Made by a program: the position numbers and the translations under genes | NCBI GenBank assembly: GCA_014058105.1 | Contig: JACGCM010002156.1 | Location: 248,001-312,000, forward strand | Reading direction: 5' to 3' | DNA from: Kingdonia uniflora | Taxonomy: Eukaryota; Streptophyta; Magnoliopsida; Ranunculales; Circaeasteraceae | DNA: 64,000 bases | Shown: piece after piece, positions 1 to 10,133 of the stretch | Layout: the number at the start of each line of letters is the position of its first letter | Position numbering within the stretch: position 1 is the stretch's first letter | Notes under the pieces: generated by a model | The model's input: the letters and a program-made list of their open reading frames with translations, nothing else | The model's database searches: none | What the model was told of the DNA's origin: nothing

Positions 1-1398
1 GTACGACAATAAGTACTCGATGTTCGAAGAAACACAAACAATATTCCCCGGAATCACAACCAATGACATCATGTAAGGTAACATCACTCTAGCGTATTTA
101 AAATCTGGAAATAGGCTTTAAATTCTGAAACTAACAATTACAACCAAGACATGAATATCATGTATGCGAGGACATTTATTGCATATATGATGAGTAATTT
201 CTTCTTCTCAAATGCTAGTACATCTCTACCGGCCGGTTATCTTGCAGCTTTGATAGACCACCATATTCTAGGTGCGTAGAGATTCGACTGGGGTACTCCG
301 ATTATGGCGGCTTTGTATCAGGGACTAGATAAAGTCTCAGTTCTGAAGAATGGGAAGGGGAAGAGATCAGTCATAGGCTTCTATGCTCTGTTGGAGTTTT
401 GGTTCTTTAAGTAATATTGCGTTGGAATGTATCTGGTGAAGGTTTTTAACTTCAACCATGTTTATCTTCGTATGGGTGCGTTAAGAGATGAAAGGGCTAG
501 TTCGGGGTCTGAAATCTATCATTCTTTTACTGTGATCAGAGAAATAATATAATAGAAGGACATAACCAACATTAATTGGCAACCATGGGCGAGGTCTAGA
601 CAAGCAATCCGTCCAGAGGTAAGAGTTGCGAAACTGCTTAGTGAAAAAAAGGTTCCATTAGTTTTAGTCCTATACGGGAATGGTACGCTTTGGCATTTAG
701 GAGACCGGTGTATGCGTCAGAATATTGGGCATGATAATGTTCTCTATGACCCCCCATAAGAGATTATGGAATTTTTACGGTACGATCGAAAGTTTTATCA
801 CAGACTGAAAGAGCAGGACTTCTATGATGGATGCAATTATATCATTGATGACGTGGATTACATGACATATTGGCGTTTGGCCCGTCCAAATCCTAAGATC
901 GATTGTAGTTTAGTGAAGAGGGTCGGGAATATATGGATGGCCGGCCGTGATTTAGTAAGGCCCGATGTTTCTCTGCCACCTATTTCGAGTTTAGCCACGT
1001 CTTCTCAGGTGTAAAACAATGGTGTTTATACGGTGAGGAAGTGGGAGATATGGGTGGTTCATGGAAATGGGAGGAAGTAGTGGAAAATGTAGAAGGATAC
1101 CGATCCTGTCCCTCAGGTACCACACCCGTGTCCACCTAGGTATAGTATGGATGAGTTGTGGCATTAAAACCAATGAATATGGTATGCGGCATATGAAGAT
1201 TCGAGGCAATACTTTCAACGCACATAAGAGTTAGAGGAACAGCTACGCCGATCATAGGAAATTATCTGAGTCACAGGAGAGAGACTAGCAGATATGTCTA
1301 TCAACTATCAGACAGAGCCAGAAGTCTAATGTACCTATGATGAAAGTCTTGTACGTAACAGATACTTTCACCAGACGAAGGGAGGCCATCCCACTTAG
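1..1398 (+). pseudogene. Plant mobile domain (PMD) element, copy 1, 3' part
   Basis: Base-level similarity runs through this stretch to 54152-55518, the second PMD copy, so the two are paralogous. The piece starts inside the PMD domain (a conserved LAYLK-type helix is readable near position 90) and runs to a TAG at 1396-1398. Many in-frame stops interrupt it; the longest open piece is 766-1014. PMD proteins are plant proteins of transposon ancestry related to MAIN/MAIL; some host copies act in silencing. The 5' end lies left of the window. Downstream A/T-rich sequence with repeated 'ttatgttttgtttaaac'-like words is shared with copy 2, so both came from one mobile unit. It is a non-functional remnant. 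Confidence 0.7.
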
Positions 1399-1621
1399 GC
1401 TATAAAATTTATTATGTTTTGTTTAAACTATCGAGTTTATACTATGTTTTCTTCAGAACTTTAATATGTTATGTTTGAACTATGTTTAATTGATTATGCA
1501 TTATGTTTAAATTTGTGTTTGCTTCAAATACTAGGTTTTTTCAAGTATTTGAATAAAATTCCTCGTAGAGAAGAGCTAATAAAGCAACTAATTATAATAA
1601 TATTATAATATAGGTAGCTTT
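1399..1621. other. A/T-rich 3' flank of PMD copy 1
   Basis: No coding signal. Variants of 'actatgttt' recur and resemble the sequence after PMD copy 2 (55519-55660), so this belongs to the same element. Confidence 0.5.
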
Positions 1622-1727
1622 ATCTGGTCTCGCTGTCTAACACGTAGTTTAGAACTGCGGGGCAAACAAAGAGACCAGATTAAGCCATGTGTCTTCTAAG
1701 GTTGCCACGTAGTTCTGAACTGCACGA
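1622..1727. repeat. Nested palindromes next to PMD copy 1
   Basis: Perfect 10-bp arms ATCTGGTCTC (1622-1631) and GAGACCAGAT (1671-1680) enclose one copy of an imperfect palindrome of the CGCAGTTCAGAACTGCG type (1641-1660). A second copy lies at 1706-1727. The same palindrome occurs three times upstream of PMD copy 2 (53223-53392). They may be terminal or regulatory sites of the PMD element. Confidence 0.6.
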
Positions 1728-1765
1728 CAAGAACATGCAACTTTGTGACGAAATGCCTCCCTCTC

Positions 1766-2025
1766 CATACTTAGTTTTTTGGGTAAGTTTCTTTGAGACA
1801 TTTCCTCAAACACCTTCCCTTGCCCTCTATTATGTGTGTATTGGTTCATACTTAGTTTTTTTTTCTCCTCTTTCATTTAGGTATTTCCTCAAATACCTTC
1901 CCTCCATTAAAAAATTAGTTCCATTAGTTTTTTTATGAGCTCCTCTATATGGGGAATTTCTTTAACACTTGAAAACACCAAGTATGGAATGCATTTCTTC
2001 CCTTCTCCATACTTAGTTTTTGTTT
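1766..2025 (+). repeat. Dispersed direct repeats of 'catacttagttttt'
   Basis: The word starts at 1766, 1847 and 2008. The first two copies are followed by similar text (..atttcctcaaa..ccttccct). They look like an old imperfect tandem duplication. No coding role is seen. Confidence 0.45.
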
Positions 2026-2164
2026 GTGAACTTTCATAATGATATTTCCTCAACCATACTGTGTTGTTTCATGACCACTGTTGTGATACTTAGTTGTTTT
2101 ATGACCTTCTCTCTGTACTTGGTTTATCTGGTGATCAACAACATAATATTTTGTTGGGGCAAAC

Positions 2165-2354
2165 TTGTTGACCAAGTAGTTCAACGAATATATTCATGTG
2201 GAAACTTGTTGACCAAGTAGCTCAACGACTATATTCGTGTGGAAACTTGTTGACCAAGTAGCTCAACGACTATATTCGTGTAGAAACTTGTTTACCAAGT
2301 GGTTCAACGACTATATTCCCGTGGAAATTTATTGACAAAGTAGCTCAACGGCTA
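2165..2354 (+). repeat. 41-bp minisatellite, about 4.6 units
   Basis: Units start at 2165, 2206, 2247, 2288 and 2329 (partial). Each reads roughly TTGTTGACCAAGTAG.TCAAC followed by GACTATATTCGTGTGGAAAC. Units 2 and 3 are nearly identical; the outer units have diverged. The array ends about 12 bp before a TATA box, so it could act as a promoter-proximal repeat. TTGACC is a W-box-like core, which is only suggestive. Confidence 0.85.
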
Positions 2355-2366
2355 ATTTTTTTCATC

Positions 2367-2374
2367 TATAAAGG
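2367..2374 (+). promoter_or_regulatory. TATA box before the Harbinger-like pseudogene
   Basis: TATAAAGG lies about 80 bp upstream of an ATG in good context (GCCACCATG, ATG at 2448), with a pyrimidine-rich leader between them. Confidence 0.5.
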
Positions 2375-2447
2375 TTATTCATCTTCTATATTCTATGCTC
2401 TTAATCTTTTACACTCTCCTCCCTCCTTAGCTTACAACAGAGCCACC

Positions 2448-3300
2448 ATGTCATCCTCAAACTCCCGATCTAATTCTCAAAATCACTCTTAATCCTTCAA
2501 TACGAACTAACAAGGAATGTATTTTCGACGCAATTCGACGCATATGATTGGTCGCAAATACCTAACCCTTCCCAATATTGTAATCACCATGTTCGACAAC
2601 TATTCCCGCCACACGACAATCAATTTCAATCTCAAACCCAAGGATATTAACCTCAATTATGATCCTCATACGGGCTCATACTCTGAACCGAGGAATCTAT
2701 ATTTTTTTATCTCACGCCGGTAGAAATTTAAGTACCACGCCGATGAGTGGTACGTGGGGTTTAAATCATACATCACCAGTTGTATCTCCGGTCATCTCTC
2801 CGGTTCTCAATCATGTTCTGACGAGAAGTAATACGTGTGGAAAGGCAAAACCTAAAAGAAAGATAACACTGACACCTATTATAGTTGAGGATGTAATTGA
2901 GGTGGAGGATGAAGTTGATGATGACAAAAAATATACAAGAACTTCAAAAATTGGTCGTCCAATGACATTGTGAATCTCGTATGCGCTTGTTCCCAAGTGT
3001 TTTAAAACCTCGCTACCACGAACAACCAAAATGCCGCTGTATTTTGGTTCAAGGTGCATGACCAATTCAACTAATTCTATAATGACCAATCGATGTGGTG
3101 ATTATACAACGATGTTAATTACACGGGATACCTTTGAAGACTGGGTTGGTACCAAAATAATCCCGATTAAGGCTAAACTCACCCAATTTATGATCATGGC
3201 CTTTCCGCTTGTCAATCTTTCCCATTTTACTATACCTCTCCCCCCGCCTCCGTGATGATGTCGCCTTTTGCTCTTTTTCTTTCACTTCTCCCATCTCCAT
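2448..3300 (+). pseudogene. Decayed Myb/SANT-like protein of PIF/Harbinger type
   Basis: From ATG 2448 the reading is Ser/Asn/Gln-rich and meets a stop at codon 15 (2490-2492), then continues as open pieces at 2517-2723 and 2659-2973. After an acidic stretch (Val/Glu/Asp-rich) comes a part that can be read as a SANT-like helix set: W at about 2953, an Ile-Val-Asn-Leu-Val helix, then FWFKVHDQFN near 3040. This resembles the accessory Myb-like protein of Harbinger transposons, often annotated in plants as 'glutathione S-transferase T3-like'. Several stops and shifts make it non-functional. The assignment rests on layout and a few residues, so it is tentative. Confidence 0.4.
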
Positions 3301-3849
3301 GAGGACCTTGCTATACTCATGCATCATCATAATTTAACGTTGGAAGAGCTCTTTGATTCCGGATGATAATGATGACGATGATAACATGAATGAGAGTGAC
3401 GGTAGGAAGATCCCAATAATACTATAAATGTTTGGTATGGCTAAAAGTGCGGTCCGTGAGATTACTGAAAGGGCGTGAAGTATAAAATATTTTATCGAGT
3501 TGTCAAAACAGTTTTGGGCAAATTTGGTAGTTTCGGCGGTTGATATAAAGTCTTGGTATGTATTGGATCTTGGACTATTAGAAGAGATCACTTGGACAAA
3601 AAAGGAGGTAATCATTTATACTTCTTTTTCTATTCTAGTAGTAGATCATTACTAGATTATCTGCCTAGTTTGTGCATGTTCATTGGATATGTTTGTGATG
3701 ATTTTGGCCACCGATCTTGTGATGTGAAGAATTTGAAAATTATCCAACTTATTGATATGATATCCAATAATGATGTTTTTTGTGAAGACATGGATAAGTG
3801 GGTCAGAAAAGTAAATTTATCGGGGTCATGTGAGAATGTAAAAATCTCT
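3301..3849. other. Unclassified degenerate sequence
   Basis: A 178-codon open frame begins at 3553 but has no recognisable domain in its first 100 codons. An acidic Asp-repeat stretch lies near 3360-3400. I cannot assign it; it probably joins the Harbinger remnant to the copia remnant. Confidence 0.3.
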
Positions 3850-5434
3850 ACAGAGATAGTGTTGAAACCATTAGTTGAAATGGTCCAACGAGAACCATAT
3901 ACTCCTCCGATTATAATAAAAAGAAGAACCAAGGTTTCAAGACCTGCGGCCCGTTATCATTACTTTCGACATTGTTTTTGGCTAGCCGGTATTGGTGATG
4001 ACTACAAGGTGAGGTCATGGGCAAGTGGGAGATTGTCATGGATGATGATGAGATGGGATCTCAATCGTCATATCGGGTATAGGATGTAATCCTATTACCG
4101 ATGGCAAAACTCTTTACTTCACAAGTTAGTTTACAAGTTAAATAAGAACAAGTTTGTTCAAGTGGTTCAAGGTAAAACTTGTGGTAAAGTGCTTTCAAGA
4201 AGAAACATGTGTTTATGTCAAGATGTTTTGGTTCAACAGTTATGAAGCTAGTTGTATTGTGGTGGTTTTATTTTTTTGGATTGAGTGATTCTTGATACGG
4301 AATGAAAAATTCTTCATGATTAATCTTATTGAAGATGGGTATGTAAGTCGGCTACATGGATACATAGTTACCGGGTGGAGTTGCATTATGGAGGCTTATA
4401 CATAAGAACTTCATATGCGTATTCGAGATATACATCGAAATGATGGGGCTCGATGTTAGATATGTTTATATCATTGGTGGATTTATGAAATACCACAGAG
4501 ACTATTGTTGATGTTGTGAGTTTTAAGAACTCATCGATTATCCGCTCTTAGAGTATAAATGATATGCTAGTTACGTATGCAAGTTCTAGCATGGGTGAGA
4601 TTGAAGAGTCGTGGGAACGGTTATCTCAATAAAGGGTTGGACCGATGGATTGGCTAATCCTTGGCATATGGTATAGTATAATAGGAAGAACGTGAACAGA
4701 AGTTGTTATTGACATAGTACATTAAGACTGGTTGGAGTGTTATTTGGTAGTTCACCATTTGTCGTTACTTTGGGCTTGAGACACGTGTTTGTTTGGCTAT
4801 GAAATGCGATATGAGTGTAGATCGAGGTATGTCTAAACTTATTGATGATTTTTTTTGCTAATGTATGTCTTTGTTTACATGAGACCAAAGTTTTCCCATG
4901 AAGTAGGAGTTGTGAGACGTTGATAATGAATATTATGTATTCAAAGAAGACTCGGTCGCAGCTTGTAGCTATGAAGTGATTCTTGTTTGGCTTGCAGGGT
5001 TGTGTTTACTTGTGATGGCGGAGTACGTTAGTGATATGGAACGGGCTATAGTTTTGTGGTGTTATATCGAAGCTACTTGGGTATCGAGATGATAATGGTT
5101 AATTGCATCATCGATTGCAAAAGCATGAGTTACTTTGAAAGTTTGCAAGGGGATGTTCTTAATTTTTTTTAAATGTTCAAAAAAATATAATATGGTTTTG
5201 TGTGGTACGATAGCTTTTGGCGTGAAGAGTTCGGTATGACACAGTTATAAATGTGGTTACTTTGAAGATGGGTGAAGTTACGGGAACCTCACATTTCAAA
5301 TTTCAAGTAGAGATTTGTTGAAGATTGTAAAATTTCGTAAGTGGATCTTCATGGTGTTGAAAGGTCTGGGTAGTGCAAGCAATTCATTTGGAGATCTAGA
5401 GATGGGTTACGAGATTTGATTTCAAGTGGGAGAT
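3850..5434 (+). pseudogene. Degenerate copia internal region (RT remnant)
   Basis: Around 3915-3960 there is a basic/proline segment (RRTKVSRPAARY) like the linker before copia reverse transcriptase. Around 4115-4260 the bases follow the usual copia order (K-V-Y-K-L, then R-Y-K-A-R-L-V-V-K-G-F-Q) if several small deletions are allowed. No intact motif such as YVDD is left. 4270-5434 has no readable gene. It ends in a purine tract (5424-5434) directly before an LTR, so this is the interior of a copia element. Its 5' LTR is not in the window or is not recognisable. Confidence 0.4.
5424..5434 (+). other. Polypurine tract of a copia element
   Basis: AAGTGGGAGAT directly precedes TGTTAAG, the LTR start. 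This is the typical plus-strand primer site of copia elements. Confidence 0.65.
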
Positions 5435-5460
5435 TGTTAAGTGTGAACTCAAATTGTCAA

Positions 5461-5586
5461 AGTCGTTCGAACGACTATCCTCGTTCGAACGAGCTTGGAT
5501 GTCGTTCGAACGGCATGTGTATTTTATAGGGCTGGAACCTATAGTCGTCAAAGTTGTTCAAACGATTTTATGTTTCGTTCGAACGA
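5461..5586. repeat. Cluster of GTTCGAAC palindromes in the copia U3
   Basis: Palindromes: AGTCGTTCGAACGACT (5461-5476), CTCGTTCGAACGAG (5480-5493), CGTTCGAACG (5503-5512) and TCGTTCGAACGA (5575-5586). A degenerate fifth lies near 5553. Repeated palindromes in U3 are typical of enhancer-type binding sites; the factor is unknown. Confidence 0.8.
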
Positions 5587-5654
5587 GATGTGCACAGGTT
5601 GTCTTTGAGAGTTCTTCTGGGACGTTGAGTTTGCCTCGAGATCCGTTCTACTAG

Positions 5655-5664
5655 TATATAAAAA
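5655..5664 (+). promoter_or_regulatory. LTR TATA box
   Basis: TATATAAAAA lies in the middle of the LTR, where retrotransposon promoters sit. Confidence 0.55.
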
Positions 5665-5969
5665 GGACTTAGGTTATTTGTTAGCCAATCTTATCTTTGT
5701 GAGTTTAATTATGGAGAGCTAGGATTTGAGATACTCCATTACAAAGCTTGAGAAGTTTGGAGAATATCGTGTGTAACCTGTTTGATCATAGTGGATTGTT
5801 TGCGGGGAGTGGTTTTTCACCTGTAAGGGTTTTCCACTTCCCTCCTCCGAGTAAATCATTGTGTACTTGCTTTCATATAATTTTTTATTGACGTTTCTGT
5901 TTATCGTTCTTGGGCGAGGGATTGGGATTAGCTACCCTAATTCCTAACAATATATGTGTCAGATATGAG

Positions 5970-6110
5970 ATAATTTCATTGAAAAGTACGAGCTTACTAG
6001 AATAGAGCTTCTTGCAAATGGAGCTATTGGTACAAACCACCTGGAGGCTTGGCAGTACTCAAAGAACAAGATAGTTAATAATAGAATTCCTGTAGATTCA
6101 TTTCTCATGG
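5970..6110 (+). pseudogene. Unrecognised host gene, exon a
   Basis: An open frame reads from about 5973 to 6110 and ends ...FLMG at a donor (G|GTACGA). Joining it to the exon at 6538 keeps the frame, with a Gly codon split across the junction. The protein has no motif I recognise. The upstream boundary is unclear because the copia LTR ends only about 20 bp before it, so part of this exon or its acceptor may be lost. Called pseudogene because the next exon is broken by a transposon. Confidence 0.5.
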
Positions 6111-6537
6111 GTACGACAAACTTTACTTGATATTACTTTTTACATTTTTAAGGAGTTATTTAGGCATATCACTTAAGGTTTTAGTGTGATTGTGCAACTC
6201 TGCACCCTTTAATTGAAAAGATCACCCTTTGAGTTCAAAAAATTATGAAAATAAAGAAGAGTTTTGAATATTTCTTGCATATATATCTCTATCAGTTTCT
6301 CCTAATAGCACCTATCCCTACCTTGTTCAACTCTCTTAGCCATTGACTATCATGTATTTCTCCATAATCTTAAAAGGAAAATTTAATTCTTGGGTATTAA
6401 CTTTGATAACCTAAACAATATGGGCATAAGAAAATGCCACCTTTTCACAAACAATGTAAAATCATAATAATCAAAAAGTTCGAATATATAGTATCACATA
6501 TGTTGTTTTCTCATAGAGAAAAATGTGTTTGTTTCAG
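6111..6537 (+). other. Intron of the unrecognised host gene
   Basis: A/T-rich, with stops in all frames. It starts GTACGA and ends TTTGTTTCAG. Both borders fit plant introns and keep phase. Confidence 0.5.
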
Positions 6538-6732
6538 GTGATAATATTAAAATAGCAAATGTTAATAAGCCCGAGGGAAGGGTTTTTGACTGGCTATTTG
6601 AACCGATGATTATTATGAAGAAGCAGATTAAGAGTCTCCATTTATTAGAGACTGAAGAGTTGTATCTTTGCAAATTAGCCTTATACTGTGGTGATACGCA
6701 AAGAATAGATGCCTGGAAGAATGGTGGGATTC
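6538..6732 (+). pseudogene. Unrecognised host gene, exon b (left part)
   Basis: The frame is open from the acceptor (CAG at 6535-6537) through KIANVNKPEGRVFDWL..., rich in Leu/Glu/Lys, to a Gly-Gly-Ile at 6723-6731, where a DNA transposon begins. The rest of the exon resumes at 8279-8337 in the same frame. The family is not recognised. The Leu/Glu/Lys composition looks like an alpha-helical cytosolic or nuclear protein; I give no function. Confidence 0.55.
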
Positions 6733-7661
6733 TATGTTACTTGAAAGTGAAGCGGGTGCGGGAAATGATACGTGAAACGGAAACATGAAACATTCAATAT
6801 TTTTCTTATGCGATTCGGGAAACGGTAAACGAGTACAAGTATGATGCGACAAATGAAGTGGAATCTGAAGCGAAGTGGGAAACGCATACAAAGTTTTAAA
6901 AGAAGCGAAGTGGGAAGTGAAGACGAAGTGTTAAAAAAAAATGAAGTGGGAGATAAGAAAAGTGCTAAGATGCGAATAATACTAACTACAAAGTTGAGCA
7001 ACAACACAAGCTATCGAACTTTAAATGTAGTACCGCCAAAAAAGATTGTCTAAGATTCCAAATATATTGATACAAAAAGTGGTATTCACAGTTCCCACAT
7101 CACAACAACTTTGAGACGCGATAGCATCTTCGCCAGTGCTAGTGCTTAGAGTTCAAAACCTCATATAATGTTTGGTCTTTAGATCTCGAACTCAGTGATT
7201 CGTATATTTATGATAAATACTAACCTATATAAAAATAACCTTCCTACAATATATTTCTACGAAAATCACTAAAAAATGGGTGACTATTTGTGCACCACGC
7301 AAGGTTAATTACCACACCTAGAGGAGTGGGAGCCTTGAGGAGCACCTAAAAAAAAAAGGCGTTTCCAACGAAAAATTGAAATTATTGAGTCCCTGACGCT
7401 AATAAAGTAGCGTCGGTCCCCCTCGTAACAGCTTCCACCTCTACCTCTTTTAGTATTCGCCTCCCAAAATGGTAACGCAGCCTTAAATATGACCAACCCT
7501 GACCCCGACCCCGACCCGATCGTTGCCCCCCTTTCTCTTATAAAGTTGCACATTGACGATATTGATATTTCTCCAAACACAGCCAACTGAAAAGGCAATG
7601 TTATCCAAAATCCTCCCTCCAGTCTCCCACTGTCAAAACTTCCTTAAGCCAAACCAGTGAG

Positions 7662-7693
<32 letters not shown>

Positions 7694-8278
7694 CACAATG
7701 AACCCCTACAAAACCCTAGCTTGTACATCTCTAATCTCCTCTCTCGAATCCAAACTATGATCAACCAATCCTCGAAACCTATACTCAACATCTCTTCGCT
7801 CTATCTCTAATGGAAACCAAGGTAATTTCTATCTCTCTCTCTCTCATATTTTGACCATTGTTTGAATACATCTAGGGTTCAATCTCAATCGACCTTCTTT
7901 ACGATCTTATGGTTGCGTTATCCAAACTGTTTCCCCCAACATTACCAAATCAATCATCGATTTTGATTTGACAGTCGACACTGTCGAAGAGCTCCTATCG
8001 AAAAGAGACAGTGTCGAAAGACCTGATGAAAATGGAACGGCGGTTAGAAATCGATGAATTGGTGAGTTGAGTGATATGAAAAATGAGTTGTTGTAAAGCA
8101 TGCAATTTTTTTAAACCTCGAATCACGTTTTATTCGCGAATCTTAAACGTTTCACATGCGTTTCCCAAATGAATCGGTGATTCGGGGAAACTGAATCGCA
8201 CCTACACCCGCACCCGTTTCCCAAACGGGTTTCTTAGGAAATGCCTGGGGATGTGGGAAATGCGTTCCCCGTGACATA
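6733..8278. mobile_element. 1.55-kb DNA transposon splitting a host exon
   Basis: It is flanked by a perfect 10-bp direct repeat, GGTGGGATTC (6723-6732 and 8279-8288). The ends are TATGTTAC and, reversed, TATGTCAC; further in, GCGGGTGCGGG-like words recur in opposite orientation near both ends. Removing the element restores one open frame across the join. If the ends are taken one base further out, the duplication becomes 8 bp (hAT-like); otherwise it is 9-10 bp (Mutator-like), so the superfamily is open. The interior has no transposase. It carries a promoter/leader-like stretch (CT repeat at 7661-7692, ATGs at 7698 and 7811, GT donor after METK), as in gene-capturing Pack-type elements. Confidence 0.7.
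7661..7692. repeat. CT microsatellite
   Basis: A run of CT dinucleotides with one TTT interruption lies just upstream of ATG 7698, like a plant 5' leader. Confidence 0.85.
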
Positions 8279-8337
8279 GGTGGGATTCCTCCGTATGATG
8301 AGATTAAAAGAGCTCAACTTGAAGGCATAAGTAGAAG
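8279..8337 (+). pseudogene. Unrecognised host gene, exon b (right part)
   Basis: It resumes the frame interrupted at 6732: Gly-Gly-Ile, then PPYDEIKRAQLEGISR, followed by a likely donor (AG|GTACCA). The first 10 bp are the target duplication. No later exon of this gene can be named with certainty; MULE-1 starts at 8448. Confidence 0.55.
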
Positions 8338-8447
8338 GTACCATGAAAATAGTTATGTTATGTTCATTTTATGTGCGTTCTGGATAGCTTCTTTCCTGAA
8401 AGTATTTTCCTTGCAATCGATTGCTTCATGACAATTTTCGTGTAAAT

Positions 8448-8760
8448 GGGATAGGATTCCCTATACACCTAAACTGCTACACACTCTCTCTTGACCACAC
8501 ACTCACTCTCTCTTGCCAGCTCACTCATAACTCACTCACTCTCTTCTTGCCAATGTGGCATCTCACTCACTTACTCCACCGACTAACTTAATCACTCATT
8601 CTTTCTCTCTCACTCCAAAATTTAAATTTTACTATCTCTTTCCTAGTTTCCCTTCACTCAATCCCCTACTCAATCACTCACTCTCTCTCACGCCAAAATT
8701 TAAATTCCTATTCAAATTTGACTCCCTCTCTTTCTCCCCCTCAAGTTAAGGTGCGAATCT
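8448..8760. repeat. MULE-1 left inverted terminal region
   Basis: The first 45 bp match the reverse of 36290-36334 with few changes; the following CTCACTCTCT-rich part mirrors the GA-rich stretch at 35990-36280. Open frames here are only low-complexity repeat readings. Confidence 0.7.
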
Positions 8761-9751
8761 TTCTCATCTTTCTCAGTCTATCTCCTTATTCAGAAACTAT
8801 ATTTTTGGAAGGTGATGTTGGAATTGTACTACAGAGGTAATTTAGGTATTGATTTTGCTTGATTTAACACGTTAGTGGACGACATCTTAACATCTACCAA
8901 CATCTACACCTAAACCCTACGGCGGGTTAGTGGTGTACAAAATTCTTCTTTGTAGATTTAACAATTGTTGTACACTACATTATTGCCTAAATTTGGCCAT
9001 GCGACAATTTAGTAGTGTCGCACACTACACCAATCTACAAATTTATATTATGTAATTGTTGAAATTGATTTAGTTGAAAAAGTCAAAAAAATTATTGTCG
9101 AATACATCAGAAATCGATAATATATTGTCGAAAACATCACAAATCGACAAAATATTGTCAACATCTGGGAACTTGTCGACAATATAACTCAGTAAAACCT
9201 GTTTATGTTACAGATATGAGATTTATTCAATGGGTGTGTAATTTATTCTATGGGTGTTTTGGCATAGAACATGATGGCTACGATAATAAAGTAATTCCCC
9301 TAGTCTTCCCCCTAATGAAGAGGTTGATGAAGTATTTTGGTCCTAAATAGTATTACGTATAGAAGCATTGGAAGCTGCAGAACGAGAAAGAAAAACACAC
9401 AGATTTGTAGATGGGTTGGAAACCTCCTGGGAGTCATTTTCTGAAGAATCTGATTGAAAGGAATATGTTTGGGATTGGGGACCTGTAGACTGTACTTAGT
9501 GAACTGGGGTTAACATATTAGTGTAGTGTCTGTTTTGATTCATCTGATGACATACATGATGTACAATTGTGACCCAAAAATTCTTATGTAATCAAAATTT
9601 TTGTTATGAAAAATGGTGTTTTCCCTTTTTCCTTTTGCATTTGTGGTTACTTGCCTGTCACTTTTTATTCCATATGTTCATCTGACTGTATGGATGTATT
9701 TGATTAATGGGATTGCATCCAATAATTTCTCCTATATGACAGGATAATAAT
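8761..9751. other. MULE-1 left spacer; unassigned coding-like piece
   Basis: 8880-9200 carries scattered TTGTCGA/TCGACAA motifs. At 9267-9345 one frame reads HDGYDNKVIPLVFPLMKRLM, and 9360-9450 looks coding after a shift (Glu/Arg-rich). No family is recognised; it may be a captured exon or the transposase 5' part. From 9460 to 9751 I see nothing further. Confidence 0.35.
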
Positions 9752-10133
9752 ATGAAAGATTTTGTTGAACTAGAGTGGTTAAAGGTAATCAGAGATGAAT
9801 CATCACCAAGGGCTGCCAACGAACGTACGTCGGGTGTGTGTTCTGGAACACCTAATTGTACCATTGATTCTTTGTTTGAAGAGATGTCATATGAAGGGCA
9901 ATCTTTTGATACAGTGGATGACGCAAGTTCCTTTTATGAACAATATGGAAGGAAACAAGGGTTCTCCACAAAGAAACACAATTCTTAAAAACGACCAAGA
10001 TCCGAGGAGATAGAACGGGTAACATTTACTTGTTTGAGCAACAATTTTTCGAAGAAAGACAAAATTTTTGATACAAGTGAATAAGATGAGAAGAAGCGTT
10101 CTTTTTACCAATGCGGGTGTAAGGCTACTTTTC
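9752..10133 (+). pseudogene. FAR1-like DNA-binding domain of MULE-1 transposase
   Basis: One frame from 9752 reads through an acidic N-terminus into the FAR1 domain: FDTVDDASSFYEQYGRKQGF at about residues 50-69, then basic residues, and YQCGCKATF near 10105, which carries zinc-ligand cysteines. Two nonsense codons interrupt it (TAA near 9986 and 10080). FAR1/FHY3 proteins descend from MuDR/Jittery transposases; this domain binds DNA. The rest of the domain and the first catalytic acids are missing because a gypsy-A fragment follows directly. Confidence 0.75.

Larger units (their letters stand above)
5435..5949 (+). repeat. Copia LTR (3' LTR), 515 bp
   Basis: It begins TGTTA and ends TAACA. 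A TATA box (TATATAAAAA, 5655-5664) lies mid-LTR, with a purine tract just upstream. Four GTTCGAAC-centred palindromes lie in the U3 part. No matching 5' LTR was found in the window. The following bases run into an exon of a host gene, so the element probably inserted in an intron. Confidence 0.75.

Noticed and set aside
9260..9500. Last exon of the host gene of 5970-8337
   Set aside because: It lies inside the MULE-1 borders and no conserved motif links it to the earlier exons.
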